Below, piece after piece: positions 57,339-64,000 of a DNA stretch of 64,000 nucleotides. The translations under genes and the position numbers were made by a program. Below the pieces are notes generated by a model. That model saw only the letters and a list, made by a program, of their open reading frames with translations, was not told the origin of the DNA and did not search any database. The stretch is from NCBI GenBank assembly GCA_964640955.1, contig CAZXJI010000008.1, forward strand, positions 62,001-126,000, in the 5' to 3' direction. Within the stretch, counting starts at the first letter, position 1. Every line of letters begins with the position of its first letter. The stretch is from CAXXOK01 sp964640955 (GTDB taxonomy: Bacteria; Bacillota; Clostridia; Christensenellales; Aristaeellaceae).

Positions 57339-58079
57339 ATGCTTACGGGAAAAACCGCGCTCGTGACCGGCGGCAGCCGCGGCATCGGGCGCGCGGTCTG
57401 TCTGGAACTGGCCAAACGCGGCGCGGATATCGCGCTGGTGTACGCCGGCAACGAGCAAAAGGCCGCCGAAACCCTCGAGCTGCTTGAACCTTTCGGCGTC
57501 AAAGCCAAAGCCTACCGCTGCGACGTGGCGGACTTCGCAGCCACGGCGGAGCTGGTGAAGGCCGTCTCGGCCGATTTCGGCGGCATCGACCTGCTGGTCA
57601 ACAACGCGGGCGTCACGCGCGACGGGCTTGTGATGCGCATGAGCGAGAAGGACTTCGACGACGTGGTCGCCGTGGACCTGAAGGGCGCCTTCAACCTCAT
57701 CCGCCACACCAGCGCGGGCTTTCTGCGCAAAAAGGCGGGGAGGATCGTCAACGTCACCTCCGTCGCGGGGCTGATGGGCAACCCCGGCCAGGCGAACTAC
57801 GCTTCCGCCAAGGCGGGGCTCGTGGGGCTTACCAAGACGGTCGCCCGGGAGCTGGGCTCCCGCGGGGTAACCTGCAACGCCGTCGCGCCCGGCTTTATCC
57901 GCACGGATATGACCGCCGCGCTCAACCCGCAGATACTGGAAACCGCCGAGCAGGCCATTCCCCTGCGCCGGCTGGGAACGCCCGAGGACGTGGCGGGCGC
58001 CGTGGCGTTCCTCTGCTCGCCGGACGCCGCCTACATCACGGGGCAGGTGATCCAGGTGGACGGGGGAATGCGGATGTAA
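57339..58079 (+). CDS. fabG: 3-oxoacyl-ACP reductase
   Basis: NADPH-dependent short-chain dehydrogenase reducing 3-ketoacyl-ACP. The cofactor motif is TGGSRGIGRAV (9-19), the structural NNAG is at about 88-91, and the catalytic Ser and YASAK follow (SVAGLMGNPGQANYASAKAG). The C-terminus ITGQVIQVDGGMRM is the usual FabG ending. The 246-residue length is typical. AAGGAGG precedes the ATG. The palindromic element follows before fabF. Confidence 0.96.
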   Translation: MLTGKTALVTGGSRGIGRAVCLELAKRGADIALVYAGNEQKAAETLELLEPFGVKAKAYRCDVADFAATAELVKAVSADFGGIDLLVNNAGVTRDGLVMRMSEKDFDDVVAVDLKGAFNLIRHTSAGFLRKKAGRIVNVTSVAGLMGNPGQANYASAKAGLVGLTKTVARELGSRGVTCNAVAPGFIRTDMTAALNPQILETAEQAIPLRRLGTPEDVAGAVAFLCSPDAAYITGQVIQVDGGMRM

Positions 58080-58083
58080 ACGT

Positions 58084-58222
58084 CGTCGAAGCGAACACGT
58101 CGCTTCGACGAGCCTGCGTCCTTGCGCTGTAAGCTTCGCTTACAGTCGCGCAGGGACGTAAGGAACCCCTTGCTGCGCAAGGGCTCCGAAACCGCCGCGC
58201 ATGTCGCCGGTTTCGGATTTCA
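58084..58222 (-). repeat. Modular palindromic element, copy B (inverted)
   Basis: Between fabG and fabF lie an 11-bp stem around ACACG (58084-58110), an 8-bp stem around TTC (58127-58145), a 7-bp stem around TGC (58167-58183) and a 9-bp stem pairing CCGAAACCG with CGGTTTCGG (58186-58216). The core 58157-58222 is the reverse complement of 20291-20354 with five substitutions and two gaps. The outer hairpins differ, so only the middle module is shared. The rest of the gap to 58312 shows no gene. Confidence 0.8.
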
Positions 58223-58312
58223 TTCGGCGCATCCGTTACGCGCCGATCCTTTCAGGGATTGATATTGTTTTTTTATTCGCACTGATCGGGAACACAGCAG
58301 GGAGGATTTTGC

Positions 58313-59557
58313 ATGAACCGTGTCGTCGTCACAGGGATGGGCGTGGTTACGCCCGTGGGGTTGAACGTTGCGGATTTCTGGCGGTCGCTCATGGACGGCG
58401 TATGCGGCGTCGGGCCCATCACGTATTTCGACGCTTCCGGGCTCAAGGCCCGGTTCGCCGCGGAGCTCAAGGGGTTCGACCCCACCGCCTTCGGCATCGA
58501 TAAGAGCGCGGCGCGCAAGATGGACCCGTTCGCGCAGTATGCGCTGGCGGCGGCGAAGGAAGCCGTGGAACAGAGCGGGCTCAAGGCGGGGGAGAACATC
58601 GCGCCGGAGGAGCTGGGCGTGTACATCGGCTCCGGCATCGGCGGCATGCAGACCTTCGTGGAGGAGACCAAACGCTGCCTGGAACGCGGGCCGGAGCGGG
58701 TGTCGCCGCACTTCATCCCCAAGATGATCGCCAACATGGCCACGGGCCACGTGGCCATCGCCCACGGCGCGCAGGGACCGTCCCTTCCGGTCATGACGGC
58801 CTGCGCCACCTCCACCCACGCCGTCGGCGAGGCGTTCCACGCCATCAAGGCCGGGTACGCCGAAGCGATCATCGCGGGCGGCGCGGAAGCGGCGCTCTGC
58901 CCGCTGGCGGTGGGCGGCTTCATCAGCTGCATGGCGCTTTCCACCGCGGCGGAGCCGGAACTGGCGAGCATCCCGTTCGACCGCCGGCGCACCGGCTTCG
59001 TGATGGGCGAAGGCGCGGGCGTGCTGGTATTGGAAAGCGAGCGCCACGCGCGGGAGCGGGGCGCCGAAATCCTCGGGGAGATTTGCGGCTACGGCAACAC
59101 CTGCGACGCCTATCACGTCACCGCGCCCAACCCCGAAGCGACGGCGGCGGCGCGCGCCATCCGCCTGGCGCTTGCCGAAGCGGAGTGGAAGGAACCCGAA
59201 AGCGTGTACATCAACGCCCACGGCACCGGCACCCCGCTCAACGACGTCAGCGAAACGCTCGCCATCAAAAAGGCGCTGGGGGAGGAAGCGGCGCACCGCG
59301 CGCTGGTTTCCTCCACCAAGAGCATGACCGGGCACATGCTGGGCGCGGCCGGCGCGGTGGAATGCGTGGCGGCGCTCCTGGCCCTTCGAAGCGGCGAAAT
59401 ACCGCCGACCATCGGCCTTACGGAGCCCGACCCGGAATGCGACCTGGACTACGTGCCGCTGGTCAGACGCGAGGCTCGCTGCGATCTGGCGCTGAGCATA
59501 TCGCTGGGCTTCGGCGGACATAACGGCTGCGTGGCGCTGCGGAGGGTGGAAGCATGA
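58313..59557 (+). CDS. fabF: 3-oxoacyl-ACP synthase II
   Basis: Condensing enzyme for chain elongation. The active-site Cys164 is in TACATSTHAVG, His303 in NAHGTGTPLND, and the second His with its Lys in STKSMTGHMLGAAG. The 414-residue length is typical of FabF. The GGAGG before the ATG is clear. It lies 230 bases after fabG, separated by the palindromic element, and overlaps accB by four bases. Confidence 0.97.
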   Translation: MNRVVVTGMGVVTPVGLNVADFWRSLMDGVCGVGPITYFDASGLKARFAAELKGFDPTAFGIDKSAARKMDPFAQYALAAAKEAVEQSGLKAGENIAPEELGVYIGSGIGGMQTFVEETKRCLERGPERVSPHFIPKMIANMATGHVAIAHGAQGPSLPVMTACATSTHAVGEAFHAIKAGYAEAIIAGGAEAALCPLAVGGFISCMALSTAAEPELASIPFDRRRTGFVMGEGAGVLVLESERHARERGAEILGEICGYGNTCDAYHVTAPNPEATAAARAIRLALAEAEWKEPESVYINAHGTGTPLNDVSETLAIKKALGEEAAHRALVSSTKSMTGHMLGAAGAVECVAALLALRSGEIPPTIGLTEPDPECDLDYVPLVRREARCDLALSISLGFGGHNGCVALRRVEA

Positions 59558-59988
59558 ATATTCAGGATATCAAAGCGTTGGCCGAGGTGCTGAGTGAGAA
59601 GGACCTGACGGTGGTGGAATACGCGGAGGGCGACCTGCACATCCGGTTGGAGCGCGCTCCTGCCCGCGTTGCCGCGCCCGCGCAGCCCCTGCCGGTTTCG
59701 GCTACGCCTGCGGCTCCGGCGGCGGACCCGGAGGAAACCAACGATTTCAACAATCTTTGCGAGCTCAAAGCGCCGATGGTCGGCGTGTTCTACGCCGCGC
59801 CCGCGCCGGAGGCCAAGCCCTTCGTGAAGGTCGGCGACGCCGTGGAGAAAGGGCAGGTCGTGTGCATCATCGAGGCCATGAAGCTGATGAACGACATCAC
59901 CGCGCCCGTTTCCGGCCGGATCGTGGACATCTGCGCGCAGGACGGAGCGGTGCTGGAATACGGCCAGACCATCATGAAGATCGTTTAA
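59554..59988 (+). CDS. accB: Acetyl-CoA carboxylase biotin carboxyl carrier protein
   Basis: Carries biotin between the AccC and AccAD active sites. The biotinylated lysine is Lys110 in EAMKLMND, inside a normal lipoyl/biotinyl fold (about 70-144). The Ala/Pro-rich linker (about 35-65) separates it from the N-terminal dimerisation segment. The 144-residue length is typical. The ATG overlaps the fabF stop as ATGA, with GGAGG upstream. Confidence 0.96.
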   Translation: MNIQDIKALAEVLSEKDLTVVEYAEGDLHIRLERAPARVAAPAQPLPVSATPAAPAADPEETNDFNNLCELKAPMVGVFYAAPAPEAKPFVKVGDAVEKGQVVCIIEAMKLMNDITAPVSGRIVDICAQDGAVLEYGQTIMKIV

Positions 59989-60002
59989 AAGGAAGCGCTG
60001 GT

Positions 60003-60428
60003 ATGAACAGGGACGAGATCAAACGCTTTTTACCCCATCGGGAGCCGATGCTCCTGCTGGACGAATCGACCACCGAGGGTGAAACGGCCTACGGCCGCTA
60101 TACCGTGCGGGGCGACGAGTGGTTTTTGCAGGGGCATTTCCCCGGCAACCCCGTGGTGCCGGGCGTGGTGCTGTGCGAGATGATCGGGCAGAACTGCGCG
60201 GTGCTGCTGGGCGACCAGCTCAAGGGTAAAACGCCGTTTTTTACCGGCATGAACCAGGTGAAATTCCGCAAATCCGTGCGCCCGGGGGACGCCGTTGCGC
60301 TGGAAGCCGTCATTACCCGCCGCAAGGGCCCGTTTTTCATCACCCGGGGTCGCGCGCTGCTGGACGGCCAGGTGGCCGCGGAAGGCGAGTTTTCCTTCGC
60401 CCTGATCGCCAACGACGAGGCCCGATAG
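60003..60428 (+). CDS. fabZ: 3-hydroxyacyl-ACP dehydratase
   Basis: Hot-dog fold dehydratase making trans-2-enoyl-ACP. The N-terminal FLPHREPMLLLD and the catalytic helix HFPGNPVVPGVVLCEMIGQ contain the active His and Glu. The 141-residue length is typical for FabZ. An AAGGAAG site precedes the ATG at 60003. It sits between accB and accC, as in many Clostridia. Confidence 0.96.
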   Translation: MNRDEIKRFLPHREPMLLLDESTTEGETAYGRYTVRGDEWFLQGHFPGNPVVPGVVLCEMIGQNCAVLLGDQLKGKTPFFTGMNQVKFRKSVRPGDAVALEAVITRRKGPFFITRGRALLDGQVAAEGEFSFALIANDEAR

Positions 60429-60486
60429 GCGGGCGGCCCGGCGGAAGCCTGGCATCAGACTGATTTTGAACGCAAGGGGAGGCCCT

Positions 60487-61838
<1,352 letters not shown>

Positions 61839-61842
<4 letters not shown>

Positions 61843-62690
61843 TCAGCAAGGATCTGTTTAAGAAGCCCAACAACCGCCTAGAAGGCGAGCAGGAGGCGCC
61901 GCGCATCGCGGTGCCGACGATGACCTGCCCCGGCTGCAAAACCACCCTGCCCAAGGCGAACCTCGCGGAAGGGGATTACGTGTGCCCGCGCTGCGGAAAC
62001 CTCCTTGCCATGGGGGCGCGCGAGCGGGTGCGCTGGCTTACGGACGAGGACAGCTTTACGGAGACGGAAGCGATGCTTAAGACCGCCGACCGGCTGGGCT
62101 TCCCCGGCTACGCGGAAAAGCTGACCGCCGCACGCCGCGCAAGCGGCGAGCCCGAAGGAGTCGTCACCGGTACGGCGGCGATCGGCGGGCATCCCTGCGC
62201 GCTGTTCGTGATGGACCCGTTTTTCATCATGGGCTCCATGGGCGCCGCGGTGGGGGAGAAGATCACCCGGCTGTTCGAGCTGGCGACGCGGGAAGGGTTG
62301 CCGGTAATCGGCTACACCGTTTCCGGCGGCGCGCGCATCCAGGAGGGTCTGTTTTCGCTGATGCAGATGGCCAAGACCAGCGGCGCGGTGCTCCGGCACG
62401 GCGAGGCGGGGCTGCTCTACGCGGCGGTGCTGACCCACCCGACGACCGGCGGCGTGGTAGCCTCCTTCGCCATGGAGGCGGATGTGATCCTCGCCGAGCC
62501 CAAAGCGCTCATCGGCTTCGCGGGGCCGCGGGTCATCGAGCAGACGATGCGCCAGAAGCTGCCGGAAGGCTTCCAGCGCTCCGAGTTTCTGCTTCAGAAG
62601 GGCTTCGTGGATCGCATTGTTCCCCGCGGCGCGCAGAAAAAGGAGCTTGCGACGCTCCTTTCGCTGCACGGAAAGGGGGAAACGGCGTGA
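61839..62690 (+). CDS. accD: Acetyl-CoA carboxylase carboxyltransferase subunit beta
   Basis: Beta half of the carboxyltransferase that makes malonyl-CoA. The N-terminal zinc ribbon is C-x2-C (CPGCK), then C-x2-C (CPRCG) about 18 residues later. The crotonase-like core follows with FFIMGSMGAAVGEK, VSGGARIQEG and IGFAGPRVIEQT. The start is TTG at 61839, overlapping the accC stop. The product is 283 residues. It overlaps accA as GTGA. Confidence 0.96.
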
Positions 62691-63472
62691 CGACGGCGTA
62701 CGAACGCGTACAGGCGGCCCGCCGCAAGGGCAGGCCCACGGCCGCCTGGTATATCGACCGGCTGCTTACGGATTTTCTGGAGATGCACGGCGATCGCCGT
62801 TTCGCAGATGACCCCGCGATCGTCGCGGGCGTGGGAAGGCTTGACGGCCGGCCGGTGACGGTGATCGGCATCGAGAAGGGCGTATCCACCGAGGACAAGA
62901 TCGGGCGCAACTTCGGCTCCGCCCATCCGGAAGGGTACCGAAAAGCCCTCCGGCAGATGAAGCTGGCCGAAAAGTTCCGCCGCCCCGTCGTTTGCCTCAT
63001 CGACACGGCGGGCGCGTACTGCGGTATCGGCGCGGAGGAGCGTGGGCAGGGACAGGCCATCGCCGAAAACCTGATGACCATGATGGGGCTTACGGTGCCG
63101 ATCGTCTCCATCCTCATCGGCGAAGGCGGCAGCGGCGGGGCGCTGGCCCTGGGCGTGGCCGACCGGGTGTGGATGCTGGAAAACGCGGTGTATTCGGTCA
63201 TCTCCCCCGAGGGAGCCGCCAGCATCGTGTGGAAGGATGCGGGCAAGGCCGCCGAGGCCTGCGAAGCCCTGCGCATGACGGCGGACGATCTGCTCGCCTT
63301 CGGCCTGGTCGACCGCGTGTTCTCCGAGGAAAACGGGGATTTCGACAAGGTCTGCGAGGCGCTGGGCGCGGCGCTCGCGACGGAGCTGGCTTCGCTTTCG
63401 GCGCTTCCCGCCGGAACGCTGACGGCTTCGAGGTACGATAAATTCAGAGCGATGGGGGGCGAGGAACGGTGA
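62687..63472 (+). CDS. accA: Acetyl-CoA carboxylase carboxyltransferase subunit alpha
   Basis: Alpha half of the carboxyltransferase. Signatures are FLEMHGDRRFADDPAIVAG, the cofactor-binding FGSAHPEGYRKALR, DTAGAYCGIGAEERGQGQAI and GEGGSGGALALG, followed by YSVISPEGAASI. At 261 residues it is shorter than E. coli AccA (319), as in many Firmicutes lacking the N-terminal helix. The GTG start overlaps the accD stop, which fits equimolar synthesis of the two subunits. Confidence 0.96.
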   Translation: MTTAYERVQAARRKGRPTAAWYIDRLLTDFLEMHGDRRFADDPAIVAGVGRLDGRPVTVIGIEKGVSTEDKIGRNFGSAHPEGYRKALRQMKLAEKFRRPVVCLIDTAGAYCGIGAEERGQGQAIAENLMTMMGLTVPIVSILIGEGGSGGALALGVADRVWMLENAVYSVISPEGAASIVWKDAGKAAEACEALRMTADDLLAFGLVDRVFSEENGDFDKVCEALGAALATELASLSALPAGTLTASRYDKFRAMGGEER

Positions 63473-64000
63473 TAGCCATTATGGTGGACAGCGCCGCCGG
63501 CATCTCCCGCCAGGAGGCGGAGCAGCTGGGCGCGCATTACGTGCCCATGACCTACACGGTGGACAGTGAACAGTACGTGGAACACTACATCGGCGAGAAC
63601 GGCCAGTTCGAGCCCTTCATCGAGCAGGAAAACGTGGAGCGGCGCACCAGCCAGGCGAGCGTCGCGGCTTTCACCGCCGCCTTCGAACGCCAGCTGGCCA
63701 AGGGGCGGCAGGTGCTGTGCATCACCATCTCCTCGCGGCTCTCGGGTACCTACGCCAACGCCGTCATGGCGGCGCGGGAAGTGAACGCGGACGAGATTCG
63801 GGTGCTGGACAGCCGCAACTGCGCGGGGGGCATCTACCTGCTCATCCTGCGCGCCAAAAAGCTGATCGAGGAGGGGCTGGACCTTGCCGGGATCGTGGAG
63901 CGGCTGATCGTCGAGCGCAAGCGGATCGAGAACGTCTTTACCGTCAACGACATGACCAACCTGCGCAAAAGCGGGCGGCTGGGCGTGGTGCGCCTGAGCG
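63469..64000 (+). CDS. DegV family fatty-acid-binding protein, cut by the right window edge
   Basis: The visible 177 residues match the DegV/FakB family. The N-terminus is IAIMVDSAAGIS, followed by the fatty-acid-binding TSQAS segment (about 62-66) and the SSRLSGTYANAVMA stretch. FakB proteins present fatty acids to the kinase FakA for entry into phospholipid synthesis, which would suit its place at the end of the fatty acid operon. The GTG start at 63469 overlaps the accA stop as GTGA. The stop codon lies beyond the window. Confidence 0.88.
   Translation, partial: MIAIMVDSAAGISRQEAEQLGAHYVPMTYTVDSEQYVEHYIGENGQFEPFIEQENVERRTSQASVAAFTAAFERQLAKGRQVLCITISSRLSGTYANAVMAAREVNADEIRVLDSRNCAGGIYLLILRAKKLIEEGLDLAGIVERLIVERKRIENVFTVNDMTNLRKSGRLGVVRLS

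Overview
The window is a dense stretch of bacterial core genome, roughly two-thirds G+C by eye. The gene orders point to a high-GC member of the Clostridia/Firmicutes. They are cysE-cysS; lepA-hemW-hrcA-grpE-dnaK-dnaJ-prmA-rsmE-mtaB-HIT-rpsU; priA-def-fmt-rsmB-rlmN-stp-pknB-rsgA-rpe; and a FabK-type fatty acid operon with accB-fabZ-accC-accD-accA. A perfect CIRCE operator, HPr kinase/phosphorylase, PASTA kinase with PP2C phosphatase, and FabK in place of FabI agree with this. A gut Christensenellales-like lineage is plausible, but that is inference. I see no rRNA, tRNA, IS element, prophage or CRISPR array.

Layout. 1-4559 (minus): a partial membrane protein, cysS, cysE and polyphosphate kinase. 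4560-5756: a regulatory zone with a duplicated 21-bp repeat at the ppk promoter, a small membrane-anchored orphan, and a very AT-rich island with three perfect DnaA boxes. 5757-12759 (minus): SCP2-like protein, asnS, ROK glucokinase, hprK, HAD phosphatase, tadA and a CapD-type sugar dehydratase. 12911-14719 (minus): lepA. 14925-28848 (plus): hemW, the hrcA heat-shock operon, prmA-rsmE-mtaB-HIT, rpsU, a THUMP-less Trm11-like methyltransferase, and rho. 28920-46209 (minus): a polytopic membrane protein, an acyl-CoA ligase, the rpe-to-dacF operon and a MATE exporter. 46423-52685 (plus): dnaX, rsmA, pckA, a choloylglycine-hydrolase-like protein and two DUF4342 paralogues. 52765-53424 (minus): a TRIC-type channel. 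53773-64000 (plus): a MarR regulator followed by the complete type II fatty acid synthesis operon, then a DegV protein cut by the window end.

How the genes work together. The window mostly covers translation quality control and modification (LepA, RsmA, RsmB, RsmE, RlmN, PrmA, TadA, MtaB, Def, Fmt, RsgA), protein folding (HrcA, GrpE, DnaK, DnaJ), carbon control (HprK, glucokinase, PckA) and membrane lipid synthesis. Many neighbouring genes overlap by 4 bases (ATGA or GTGA), which indicates tight translational coupling. Several starts are TTG (dnaJ, accD, rsmA, dacF, the HAD gene and probably rho).

No new multi-gene system is obvious. The most unusual material is non-coding or low-complexity. 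It comprises a modular palindromic repeat found twice (between dnaK and dnaJ, and inverted between fabG and fabF), the AT-rich DnaA-box island near 5.3-5.5 kb, a 17-copy basic Gly/Ser-rich tail on RsmB, a long disordered linker in Rho, and repeat-based promoter architecture at ppk and at the DUF4342 pair.
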